Source: an uncultured Lachnospiraceae bacterium (GTDB lineage: Bacteria; Bacillota; Clostridia; Lachnospirales; Lachnospiraceae). From it: a DNA stretch of 64,000 nt. Made by a program: the position numbers and the translations under genes. Below are positions 41,527 through 50,254 of this stretch, one piece after another (the first letter of the stretch is position 1; every line of letters starts with the position of its first letter). A model generated the notes under the pieces. The model was not told the origin of the DNA. It was given only the letters and a program-made list of their open reading frames with translations, and ran no database searches. Where the stretch lies: assembly GCA_937965795.1 (NCBI GenBank), contig CALCMD010000082.1, positions 46,895 to 110,894 of the forward strand, in the 5' to 3' direction.

Positions 41527-42654
41527 TTAGATCTGTTTTACAAAATTTTCAATTACTTCAAGTGCTGCTCCAAGCGCTGCCGCCCCAACCTTATATCTAC
41601 AGCTATTTACAAATGGCCGGTCTTCTGTAAATGTATTCCGCTCTGATACTTTATTCCATATATCCGGTAAATAAGGCTCTGCATAACTTCCCACATATCC
41701 CCCCAGAATAATATCACAGTCAAGAAGCATACGGATGTTATTCAATGCCACAGCCAGATAACCGGTGTAGGCATCCCATATTTCTGCCGCCCTTTGGTCT
41801 TTCTTTTCCAGCAGTTCAAAGAACATTTCTAACTTTCCTCCTGCCGCACCTGATAAAATCGCCGCACTGCAATACGCATCCAGGCATCCTTTTTTTCCGC
41901 AATAGCATATCTTTCCATCCGGGATCACAGTCATATGCCCGACTTCACCGCATCGGAAATAATCCCCCTGTACGAGTCCATGATGATCAAAAATCGCCCC
42001 TCCAACGGTATTGCTTAAAGACAAGTAAAAAAAACGTTCCCGTTCATCCGAACGGATTCCTTCCGCATAAGCCCCTGCATTCGCATCATTTAAAAAACAG
42101 CAGGGATAGTCAAAAAAGCGGCTCACGGAATCAAAAGACAACATTTTTACACCAAGAATGTGAGAATATGTGATCAACTGCCTGTCCAAATCAATAATTC
42201 CGGGAAAAGAAATTCCTATACCTAAAATCCTCTTACGGTCAGCGTTGCTTTCCTCCAGAAAAGATTCCAGCTCATCATTTACCCTGCGATAATAAGCCTC
42301 CTCATGGGTATATGGAAGAAAAATGCGCACATGTTTTAAAATTTCACCTGTAAGGTTAGTGAGCACAAAGCTAATATGATTTTTTGTAATATCCAACCCA
42401 AGAGCCTGCTTTACATTAACCGCAGCCGACAACGCCTTTGCGCGTCTTCCTCCCGTAGACTGCAATTCCCCGGTTTCTTCAATGAATCCCCTCTCAACTA
42501 GCTCCTTTGTAATCTGTGTCACCGTGGGAAGACTCATCTTCATATCATACGAGATATCCGGATTAGAAACCGTTCCATGCTTGCAGATATAACGGAAAAT
42601 ACGATTTCTGTTTTTTTTCTTTACCTCCATGTTTGTTGTCTGTTTTATTTCCAT
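41527..42654 (-). CDS. ROK-family transcriptional regulator
   Basis: 375 aa from the ATG at 42654 (AGGCGGTATGAT). N-terminal winged helix ('RYICKHGTVSNPDISYDMKMSLPTVTQITKELVERGFIEETG') fused to a ROK domain: 'LGLDITKNHISFVLTNLTGEI', 'GIGISFPGIIDL', and the zinc site 'GEVGHMTVIPDGKICYCGKKGCLDAYCS' with its Cys cluster. XylR/NagC-type repressor, presumably of the polyol operon, with which it shares the TATACTTTATTAAA motif. Confidence 0.92.
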   Translation of the reverse strand: MEIKQTTNMEVKKKNRNRIFRYICKHGTVSNPDISYDMKMSLPTVTQITKELVERGFIEETGELQSTGGRRAKALSAAVNVKQALGLDITKNHISFVLTNLTGEILKHVRIFLPYTHEEAYYRRVNDELESFLEESNADRKRILGIGISFPGIIDLDRQLITYSHILGVKMLSFDSVSRFFDYPCCFLNDANAGAYAEGIRSDERERFFYLSLSNTVGGAIFDHHGLVQGDYFRCGEVGHMTVIPDGKICYCGKKGCLDAYCSAAILSGAAGGKLEMFFELLEKKDQRAAEIWDAYTGYLAVALNNIRMLLDCDIILGGYVGSYAEPYLPDIWNKVSERNTFTEDRPFVNSCRYKVGAAALGAALEVIENFVKQI

Positions 42655-42665
42655 ATCATACCGCC

Positions 42666-42681
42666 TATACTTTATTAAAGT
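42666..42681. promoter_or_regulatory. Candidate ROK-regulator operator before its own gene
   Basis: TATACTTTATTAAAGT; contains the palindrome ACTTTATTAAAGT (42669-42681), 12 bases upstream of the start codon. Confidence 0.6.
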
Positions 42682-42721
42682 GTTTTTCTTAGTATAACAC
42701 CTCGCCTCCCCAAAAGCAACT

Positions 42722-43864
42722 TCAACGTTTCTTAACAAGAAGAGTCACGATTTCTGTGTGAGCCGTCCACCCAAACATATCCACCGGCCACGCCTCCTGG
42801 GCCCGATACCCCTTTTTCTTCAAAAACTCCAGATCCCTCGCAAGCGTTTCCGGATTACAGGAAATATATACCACCTTCTGCGGCGCCATCTGCGCCAGAC
42901 AGCTAAGGAATGTCTCATCGCTGCCGCTTCTTGGCGGGTCCATGAACACCACGTCCGCTTTCATACCCTCCGCCGCCATATCCGCCATAAACTTTCCTGC
43001 ATCCGCACAGAAAAACCTGGTATTCCCAATCTGATTTCTCTTCGCATTTGTGATGGCGTCCCGAACAGCATCCTTATTCAATTCCACGCCAATGACCTTT
43101 TTCGCCTTCCGGCTTGCGATCAGCCCGATGGTTCCGATGCCGCAGTAAGCGTCAAGCACCGTCTCTTTTCCCGTAAGGCGCGCCAGCCCGATCGCTTTTT
43201 GATAAAGAATCTCCGTCTGTACCGGATTTACCTGGTAAAAGGATCTCGGAGAAATCCGGAAGGTACAGCCGCACAGCGTATCCTCGATATATCCTTTTCC
43301 CCAGAGAACCTTTTCCTGCGTCCCCAGAACCATGCTGGTGCCTCTTCCGTTTACATTCTGGACAATCGTGGTAATCTCCGGATGCAGCCTCCGCAGGGCC
43401 TTTACAAAATTATTCTTCGAAGGAAACACCGGGGACGCCGTCACCAGCACCACCAGAATCTGCCCGCTTGCAAAGCCCCGACGCACCAGGACGTGACGCA
43501 AAAGCCCGTATCCGGTATCCTCATCGTAAATCCGAATCTTAAAGGACTTCAAAAGCCCCCGGATGCTGCATACGATCTCATCCGCTTTTTCATCCTCGAT
43601 CATACACCTGTCCACCGGAACGACGATGTGCGTCCCCTTCTGATAAACACCGGAGATAGCGTTTCCTTTTCGGTCACGGTCAAACACCGCATGTACCTTA
43701 TTCCTGTAATGGCAGGGATTCTCCATACCGATGATCGGATGTACCTTACAGAAAGGCGCCAGAAGCTTTCGCACCTGCTTTTCTTTTTTCTTCAACTGTT
43801 CCTCGTACGGCACCCCCTGAAAATCACAGCCGCCGCATTTCTTATATACCGGACAGATTTCCAT
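42722..43864 (-). CDS. rlmD: 23S rRNA (uracil-5-)-methyltransferase, RlmD/RumA family
   Basis: 380 aa. Begins with the Fe-S cluster motif 'CPVYKKCGGCDF' and has a further Cys in 'VDRCMIEDE'; no TRAM domain, so shorter than E. coli RlmD. SAM site 'DAYCGIGTIGLIAS', 'VFMDPPRSG' and catalytic Cys in 'YISCNPETLARDL'. The rRNA-versus-tRNA target within this family is assigned from the Fe-S motif. Its stop and the following start touch: directly after the YqeY-like gene. Confidence 0.9.
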   Translation of the reverse strand: MEICPVYKKCGGCDFQGVPYEEQLKKKEKQVRKLLAPFCKVHPIIGMENPCHYRNKVHAVFDRDRKGNAISGVYQKGTHIVVPVDRCMIEDEKADEIVCSIRGLLKSFKIRIYDEDTGYGLLRHVLVRRGFASGQILVVLVTASPVFPSKNNFVKALRRLHPEITTIVQNVNGRGTSMVLGTQEKVLWGKGYIEDTLCGCTFRISPRSFYQVNPVQTEILYQKAIGLARLTGKETVLDAYCGIGTIGLIASRKAKKVIGVELNKDAVRDAITNAKRNQIGNTRFFCADAGKFMADMAAEGMKADVVFMDPPRSGSDETFLSCLAQMAPQKVVYISCNPETLARDLEFLKKKGYRAQEAWPVDMFGWTAHTEIVTLLVKKR

Positions 43865-44302
43865 TTATTTGCACAGCTCCCCGACTACCTGATTGATGAC
43901 TTTACCGTCTGCTTTGCCTTTCAGCTCGGCCATGACTGCTTTCATGATCTGTCCCTTATTTTTCGTAGCAATCACATCTGCAAATTTCTCTGTCAGACAG
44001 CTTCTGACCTCATCCTCTGACATCAGCTTCGGCGCATACTCGGAAATCACATCGTAGCGCGCCTGATACTCTGCCTTTAAGTCCGCGCGGGAATCCGGGC
44101 AGGTATCAATCTGCTCCTTGACAGACTTCAGCTCTTTTAAAATCACACGGTCAACCAGTGCACAGGGAATATCATCCCTGCATCCCTCGTCGATCGCCGC
44201 CTTCTTTACCGCGGACACCAGGGAAGAGATCGAGTCCTTCCGTGCTTTATCCTTTGCCTTCATAGCCGCCACCATATCTTTTCTTAACTGCTCCAGTTCC
44301 AT
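43865..44302 (-). CDS. GatB/YqeY-domain protein
   Basis: 145 aa from the ATG at 44302 (GATGAGGAGGAATTACAA). All-helical YqeY domain ('LRKDMVAAMKAKDKARKDSISSLVSAVKKAAID', 'KGQIMKAVMAELKGKADGKVINQVVGELCK'). Related to the tRNA-binding tail of GatB; role not settled. One base before the rlmD-like gene, so co-transcribed. Confidence 0.92.
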   Translation of the reverse strand: MELEQLRKDMVAAMKAKDKARKDSISSLVSAVKKAAIDEGCRDDIPCALVDRVILKELKSVKEQIDTCPDSRADLKAEYQARYDVISEYAPKLMSEDEVRSCLTEKFADVIATKNKGQIMKAVMAELKGKADGKVINQVVGELCK

Positions 44303-44451
44303 TTGTAATTCCTCCTCATCTTTCATTCTCACGCAACGGTTCAGACTCCTCCCGTCTCATTCCTGCGCTGTGGTTTCCAACGCCGGAATCTCTGCGCTTC
44401 TGAATCGTTACTCTTCTGTTTACTATACTTCATTTTCCCCAAAAATGCAAC

Positions 44452-44478
44452 GAGACCACGGTGAAATTCCGTGGTCCC
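44452..44478 (-). terminator. Intrinsic terminator of the MMPL/xxxLxxG operon
   Basis: GGGACCACGG-AATTTCA-CCGTGGTCTC stem, 10 bp, then a T-rich stretch, 24 bases after the stop at 44502. Confidence 0.7.
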
Positions 44479-44501
44479 GCTTCCTGCCTGCGGCCGTTCC
44501 T

Positions 44502-46976
44502 TTAATCCTGTTCAATGCTTCCTGTCTCAATAATAAATTTCACGCTTCCTTCCGCCGCTTCTCCTGCGCCTGCGAACGACCGATAAGCTTTCCCGGCGTC
44601 TGCGACCAGATCCATGCGATCCAGAATCCTCTGCAAATCATCGTCAAAGAATCCTGTCAGCTCCTGGATGCCTTCTTCGTCAAACTCCTTCATTCCGTCC
44701 CGCAGCCGGTTTGCACCGTCCGCCAGTTCATCTGTACCGCTGGTAAGCTCGCTGCCGCCATTGGCCAGCTTTTCCGTTCCCTCCTTTAACTGGCTGCTTC
44801 CGCCTGCCAGCTTTCCGATTCCATCGCTTAATGCGCCTGCTCCTGCATTCAGTTTGCTTCCTCCGGCGGCCAGTTTTCCGACTCCGCTATTGAACGCTTT
44901 TACGCCGCTCTGAAGCTTCATTCCTCCTCTGGCAAGCGCCTCTATCCCTGAAGAAAGCCTTTCCGCTCCGACCTTGATCTGTCCGATTCCATTATCAAGG
45001 GCCAAAGCCCCGTCTGCCACGCCTTTTGCTCCTCCCAGAAGCTCCGCATTTTTATCTGTGAGCTGCTTCGCTCCCTGACGCAGCGTCTCCGAAGAACCGG
45101 CAAGCTGCTTCGCTCCCCCGGTCAGGGCGTCCGCCGTCGCCTGGTCTGCCAACGGTGCGGATGCCGCCGCCATACCGGACACCGTCTGTGTGACCCCGGC
45201 CAATGCAGTCGCCGGATCAACAGCTCTTCCGGCTGTCTGAATGTTGGAAGCCTGTGTTTCAATGCTGTTTAAAGATTCCTTCAACGTATTCACGTCTGCG
45301 GACGCCTTAAAATCCTTCCATGCCTTTAAGGACTCTTTCTGTATCGCAATATCATTTTTCAGGTAGGAAATATCAGTCTCCAGCACATTTACATAACTAT
45401 TGTATGTGCTGGAATATGCCGCTGTTAAAGCGCCCGGTATTTCACCCAGCCTGCCCTGCACATCTACCAGCGTATCAAGGACTGCCTGATTCTGTTCGAT
45501 GGAAGTAGACAGACTGCTTATCGTACTGTCCGCCAGCTCCATCACTTCCCCGATATTCGCCGCCGCACCCTTTGCCGTCCGGGTGTCGGAAACCATCTGT
45601 TTTCCTGAAGCCGCATTTTCCGTCAGCGCCTGCTGCTGCGCCTGTGAAGCGCCTGCCATCGCCTGTAGATTCTGATTTAATGCCTGCACGCCCTGCGCCA
45701 GAGAAAACGCCCCCGGCACATAGGTGCTCACACCTGCCGCCAGCGCATCCGCACCTGCCGTATAAGTGTCCACGCCCGTTTTCATCTGATCTGCGCCTCC
45801 GGTATAGGCTTCGACTCCTGTCTTTAAAGCAGCGCTGCCTGTTTTCAGAGAATCGCTGCCCGCTTTCAGGGTATCCATTCCCTCCGTCAGCGTTTTCTTT
45901 TCCCTGTTCATCGTATTAAGGCCCGCTGCCAGCTCATCGACGCCTTTTTTCAGTGTTTTCTTTTCACGATCCAGTTTATTCAGACCTTCTGCCAGCGTAT
46001 TCAAACCCTCGACAAGCGCACCCTTTTTTCCGTCCAGCGTACCGATTCCAGATGCCAGCTCACCCATTTTCTCATCCACGGTGTTCATGCCGTCCACCAG
46101 CGTCACACAGGAATCCTTCAGAGTCTGCACCCCGTCCGCCAGTTCGCCGCTGCCGTCCACCAGCTCCGTGGACGCGTCTTTTAGTTCCTCCAGGGAATCC
46201 TTTAAATCATCCAGACTGTCCACATCATCCAGTCCATATTCACTCAGGTCGAGCGCTGCGGCTGCCGTTGCCGTCATCGTAAGAGAAAAATCCTCCGCAT
46301 CTGCTGTGATCTCAAAGAAATCCGGCACTTCCATCTCCTTCGTCAAATCCGATTCCGAAAGCTTCAGGCTCTCTGCCAGTCCCGGAAAGCCCATACCGAT
46401 GACGATATTTTTGCTTCCGTCGGAAATTACCTTTCCATTTTCCACCTCCACATTTGTGAAGTTTTCAAGTGGAAGAATGACGCCTGTCACCATCGTAAAG
46501 GGCGTGTATACCTCTCCGTTCTTACTCTGATTCGTATAATCAAACCGGATTTTCACCTTGCCGCTCTTTCCTGCCAGTTCCTCCGGCTCGATCTCTGCCC
46601 CGTCCAGATAGTAAGTGACCTTCACGCCTACCGGCAGCTCCTTTGTCGTTTCTCCCTGATAATAAATATCCTTTCCTTCTGCCTTCCAGATGATATTTTT
46701 CCCTTCTTTTGTAAAGCTCTCGTCTCCTTTGACATTTTTAATGTCATTCAGATCGGATACATCCCTGATTTCCTGCGCTCCCTCTTCATTTTTCAGCCAG
46801 GCGCTTACAATGGTTTTCTTTACGCTTCCATCCGCATCCGCCTTGACATAAACGGTTTCTTCTTTTTCCAGCCCTGCCGCATAGACAGCGCCCATCGTTC
46901 CTGGGTTGGCGGTTCCTGCCATCAGAACAGCAAGGCCAACCGCCGCTGTCCGGACTGCTTTTTTATTTCGATTCAT
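44502..46976 (-). CDS. Secreted xxxLxxG heptad-repeat protein
   Basis: 824 aa. Signal peptide (1-35, ends ...VYAAG). Residues 36-260 are a beta-rich domain. From about 265 to 790 there are dense heptad-like repeats of the form L..G.. ('LADGVQTLKDS', 'LSSGIEALARGGMKLQSG', 'LAGGSSQLKEG'), the YhgE/Pip-like coiled stalk, broken near 470-600 by a non-repeat helical stretch. Unlike YhgE proteins it has no clear C-terminal membrane helix. 27 bases after the MMPL exporter, so it is probably its extracytoplasmic partner. Confidence 0.85.
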   Translation of the reverse strand: MNRNKKAVRTAAVGLAVLMAGTANPGTMGAVYAAGLEKEETVYVKADADGSVKKTIVSAWLKNEEGAQEIRDVSDLNDIKNVKGDESFTKEGKNIIWKAEGKDIYYQGETTKELPVGVKVTYYLDGAEIEPEELAGKSGKVKIRFDYTNQSKNGEVYTPFTMVTGVILPLENFTNVEVENGKVISDGSKNIVIGMGFPGLAESLKLSESDLTKEMEVPDFFEITADAEDFSLTMTATAAAALDLSEYGLDDVDSLDDLKDSLEELKDASTELVDGSGELADGVQTLKDSCVTLVDGMNTVDEKMGELASGIGTLDGKKGALVEGLNTLAEGLNKLDREKKTLKKGVDELAAGLNTMNREKKTLTEGMDTLKAGSDSLKTGSAALKTGVEAYTGGADQMKTGVDTYTAGADALAAGVSTYVPGAFSLAQGVQALNQNLQAMAGASQAQQQALTENAASGKQMVSDTRTAKGAAANIGEVMELADSTISSLSTSIEQNQAVLDTLVDVQGRLGEIPGALTAAYSSTYNSYVNVLETDISYLKNDIAIQKESLKAWKDFKASADVNTLKESLNSIETQASNIQTAGRAVDPATALAGVTQTVSGMAAASAPLADQATADALTGGAKQLAGSSETLRQGAKQLTDKNAELLGGAKGVADGALALDNGIGQIKVGAERLSSGIEALARGGMKLQSGVKAFNSGVGKLAAGGSKLNAGAGALSDGIGKLAGGSSQLKEGTEKLANGGSELTSGTDELADGANRLRDGMKEFDEEGIQELTGFFDDDLQRILDRMDLVADAGKAYRSFAGAGEAAEGSVKFIIETGSIEQD

Positions 46977-47003
46977 AATGATTCCTCCTTTTCCTTTCTA
47001 TGA

Positions 47004-49103
47004 CTATACGGCCTGCTGCCCGTCCGGAGCTTTTTCCTTTCTCGGCAGAAAACCAATTGATGTTTTACAGATCACCTTGTCAAATGCGACAAACATTGCC
47101 GGTAAAATACAAATGACTACGATTGTACTGATGATTGCGCCCCTGGAAAGCAGGATGCACAATGCGCTTACCATATCAATTTCCGAATACAGCCCGACGC
47201 CAAAGGTCGCCGCAAAGAAACTGATGCCGCTGACCAGAATCGACTTCATAGAAGAGCTGTGCGCCCTTCGGATCGCTTCCATCTTTCCGGCTCCCCGGCT
47301 CCGCTCCCTCTGATATTTGCTGGTCATCAGGATGGCGTAATCTACCGTTGAACCAAGCTGTACCGTACCAATCACGATACTTGCCACAAAGGGAAGCTCC
47401 GTCCCCCCGTAAAATGGAATCGCCATATTTACAAAGATGGCAAATTCAATCACCAGAACCAGAAGGAAGGGAAGGGAAATCGACTTGAACACCAGCATGA
47501 TAATCACAAAAATAGCGGCAATCGAAGCAATATTTACATTCCGGGTATCCATAGAAGAAACATCCGCCAGATCTTTCATCAGCGGAGCTTCCCCAATCAC
47601 CATAGACCCCTCATGAAAGCTCTTTACAATCTGGTCCACCTGCCTGATCTGCTCATTTTGTTCATCCGTCGCACTGGCAAAATCAGAAGCCACGAACTCG
47701 ACTTCGTACTGCTCCCCCCGCAGCATCTTACTCAGGTCATCTGGTATCATATCTTCCGGAACTCCGCTTCCCACGACAGAATTCATGCCGATACACCATT
47801 TGACACCATCCACCGCTTTTACCTGTTCCATCATATCCTGTTTCTCTTTTGCATCCATGCCGTTTTCCAGAAGCAGCATGTAAACATTACTCAGATGAAA
47901 TTCATTCGAAAGCTTTTCATTGGCAATCGCGCTTTCCAGCGTATCCGGAAGAGATTTATCAATGTTGTAATATACTTTATTATGATTGTTTCCATAAAGC
48001 GCCGGGATAAAGAGCACCAGGAATACCGCCATCCAGATTTTATAATGCTTTGTCACAAAATTTGAGATTTTATCCAGGCTGGGAATCAACGGCCTGTGCC
48101 TTGTTTTCTCAATCGCCTTGTCAAACAGCAATACCATAGCCGGAAGCAGGGTCACACAGCAGACGACGCCGATCGCCACGCCCTTCATCATCACAACGCC
48201 AATATTGAAACCCAGCTTAAAGGTCATAAAGCAAAGCGCCGCAAATCCGGCGATTGTGGTCACAGAACTTCCCACCACCGATTTAAAGGTATTTGCAATC
48301 GCATGGCTCATAGCCCGTTCCTTATCTCCATCGAATCTCCGTTTATTTTCCTCATAGTTGTTCAAAAGGAAAATAGAATAGTCCAGCGTCACTCCAAGCT
48401 GAAGAACTGCCGCCAGGGCCTGTGTCAGATAAGAAATATCCCCCAGGAAACTGTTCGTTCCCATATTGTAGACAATGGCAATTCCGATACTGAAAAGAAA
48501 AATCAGCGGAACGAGAAAGGACTCCATCGTCAGCCCCAGAACGATCAGACTCAGGACGACGGCGATTACGACATAAATCGGCATCTCCCCCATCGCCAGG
48601 TTCTTAATATCCGTAACCACACCGGACATTCCGCTGATATAGCACTGCTCCCTGCACAGACCGCGCATATCGCTGATGGCCTGCATGGTATTGTCCGTGG
48701 AAGTCGTCTCATCAAACAGGGCGATCATCATCGTTGCGTTGCCCTGGTTAAAGGCTTCCCGGATGTTATCCGGCAGCATTTCGATCGGCACGCTGATATC
48801 CATCACACTGTCATACCACAGGACGTCCTTTACATGCTCCACATTCTCGATCTGCTCCTTTAGCTTCAGCACGTCCTTCGGTTCCATATCCTCCACAATC
48901 ACCATGGAAAAAGCGCCCATCCCAAACTCATCCACCATGATGTCCTGCCCCTTTACCGTCTCCAGGGTATCCGGAAGATAACTCAGGATGTCATAATTAA
49001 TCCTTGTATTCAGATACCCCCATCCGGCGGGAATCAGAAGCAGCAGACACAGGATAAAAATTGGCGCCCGGAATTTTACGATTTTTTTCCCTACCTTTAC
49101 CAT
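47004..49103 (-). CDS. MMPL/RND-family exporter
   Basis: 699 aa if started at the ATG at 49103; the ATG 9 bases upstream sits directly on the AGGAGGAG, so the second is preferred. Two halves, each with one N-terminal helix, a large external domain and a five-helix bundle, about twelve helices in all. 'GVTLDYSIFLLNNYEE' and 'GSTVDYAILMTSKYQRER' hold the Asp-Tyr pairs of the proton path. Divergent from the TetR gene; likely exports a lipid or drug-like compound. Confidence 0.9.
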   Translation of the reverse strand: MVKVGKKIVKFRAPIFILCLLLLIPAGWGYLNTRINYDILSYLPDTLETVKGQDIMVDEFGMGAFSMVIVEDMEPKDVLKLKEQIENVEHVKDVLWYDSVMDISVPIEMLPDNIREAFNQGNATMMIALFDETTSTDNTMQAISDMRGLCREQCYISGMSGVVTDIKNLAMGEMPIYVVIAVVLSLIVLGLTMESFLVPLIFLFSIGIAIVYNMGTNSFLGDISYLTQALAAVLQLGVTLDYSIFLLNNYEENKRRFDGDKERAMSHAIANTFKSVVGSSVTTIAGFAALCFMTFKLGFNIGVVMMKGVAIGVVCCVTLLPAMVLLFDKAIEKTRHRPLIPSLDKISNFVTKHYKIWMAVFLVLFIPALYGNNHNKVYYNIDKSLPDTLESAIANEKLSNEFHLSNVYMLLLENGMDAKEKQDMMEQVKAVDGVKWCIGMNSVVGSGVPEDMIPDDLSKMLRGEQYEVEFVASDFASATDEQNEQIRQVDQIVKSFHEGSMVIGEAPLMKDLADVSSMDTRNVNIASIAAIFVIIMLVFKSISLPFLLVLVIEFAIFVNMAIPFYGGTELPFVASIVIGTVQLGSTVDYAILMTSKYQRERSRGAGKMEAIRRAHSSSMKSILVSGISFFAATFGVGLYSEIDMVSALCILLSRGAIISTIVVICILPAMFVAFDKVICKTSIGFLPRKEKAPDGQQAV

Positions 49104-49134
49104 CAGTTTCATCTCCTCCTCTTATTCTATGAAA

Positions 49135-49249
49135 TGACCATCAGTCATTTTTAGAATGTTATACCCCAAAAATGACCATTAGTCAATCTTGTTTTTAAAA
49201 TTTTATGTTTTATTTAGAAAATATTAAAAAGTTCGTTGACTTTTGGTCA
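49135..49249. promoter_or_regulatory. Three TetR-operator-like palindromes
   Basis: TGACCATCAGTCA (49135-49147), TGACCATTAGTCA (49173-49185) and TGACTTTTGGTCA (49237-49249) are versions of one 13-bp imperfect palindrome. Two lie in front of the exporter gene and one 36 bases before the TetR start. Confidence 0.75.
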
Positions 49250-49285
49250 TTTTTATTCAATAATGAAGTTCAAGGAGTGCGCAGG

Positions 49286-49885
49286 ATGAGTAAATTAGAA
49301 AACAACAAGAAGAAAAAAAAAGACGCCCTTCTGAATACCGCCTTTGAGCTTTTCATCACAAAGGGAATCCAGAATACATCCATCTCAAACATTGTGGAAA
49401 AAGCAGGCGTGGCAAAGGGAACCTTTTATCTCTATTTTTCCGACAAATACGACCTTCGAAATAAGCTGATCGCCCATAAGGCAAACCAGCTTTTTCAGGA
49501 CGCCTACACTGCCATGCACGCAAAGAGTTTTGAGACCTTTGAAGATCAGGTCGTTTTTCTCTGCGACTATATCATCGACCATCTGGATCAGGACCGCTCG
49601 CTTCTGACCCTGATTGCAAAGCATTTAAGCTGGGGGATTTTTAAAAATGCCATGACAAAGCACGACCCCGACTCTGAAAAAAACGTATATGAAATTTATG
49701 AACAGATTATCGCGGAATCCGGACAGGATCTGAAACAACCGGAAATTATGATCTATATGATCGCCGAACTGGTCAGCGGCAGCATTTACAGCCCCATCCT
49801 GTACCAGCAGCCGGTTCCGCTCGCAGAAATCAAGCCTTACATCTATGAACAGATTCGTGAGATTGTCCGTAAACATCTGGTATAA
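49286..49885 (+). CDS. TetR/AcrR-family transcriptional regulator
   Basis: 199 aa from the ATG at 49286 (AAGGAGTGCGCAGG); an upstream in-frame start at 49205 would cover the operators. HTH 'LLNTAFELFITKGIQNTSISNIVEKAGVAKGTFYLYFSDKYDLRNKL' at 15-60, helical ligand domain after. Divergent from the MMPL exporter it most likely represses. Confidence 0.93.
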   Translation: MSKLENNKKKKKDALLNTAFELFITKGIQNTSISNIVEKAGVAKGTFYLYFSDKYDLRNKLIAHKANQLFQDAYTAMHAKSFETFEDQVVFLCDYIIDHLDQDRSLLTLIAKHLSWGIFKNAMTKHDPDSEKNVYEIYEQIIAESGQDLKQPEIMIYMIAELVSGSIYSPILYQQPVPLAEIKPYIYEQIREIVRKHLV

Positions 49886-49948
49886 AATCTTTTCGACAAT
49901 CATGTTTTTCCGATTTTTTACATTTTTCGAAAAAACATAAAAAAGTAC

Positions 49949-49977
49949 TTGCATTTTAGAAAAAGCTGTTATATAAT
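49949..49977 (+). promoter_or_regulatory. Promoter of tRNA-Lys
   Basis: TTGCAT (49949-49954), 17-bp spacer, TATAAT (49972-49977). Confidence 0.75.
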
Positions 49978-50013
49978 GTTTCTTGCGTTAAGGAAATATA
50001 ACAAATAATTTAA

Positions 50014-50086
50014 GCGCGATTAGCTCAGCTGGCAGAGCACCTGACTCTTAATCAGGGTGTCCAGGGTTCGAACCCCTGATCGCGCA
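50014..50086 (+). tRNA. tRNA-Lys (anticodon CTT)
   Basis: Acceptor GCGCGAT/ATCGCGC, D-arm GCTCAGCTGGCAGAGC, anticodon stem CCTGA/TCAGG with loop CTCTTAA (anticodon CTT), T-arm CAGGG-TTCGAAC-CCCTG, discriminator A. CCA not encoded. A hairpin with a T-run follows (about 50093-50136). Confidence 0.95.
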
Positions 50087-50254
50087 CTGAAAGCACTGTT
50101 TTCGCAGACTGAACTGCGGGGATGGTGTTTTTTATTGGTTTTACCTCTCTTTTTCTTTTTTCATATTTTTTTAAGCCTTTCACTACTTGAATGACCTTCC
50201 AAAAAATTATATACTGGAAAAAAAGAATCTAGAAAAGAAACGGATGGGATGCAA

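Noticed and set aside
42758..44020. 420-codon plus-strand open frame over the rlmD-like gene
   Set aside because: Antisense to two well-supported genes, no ribosome-binding site, unnatural composition.
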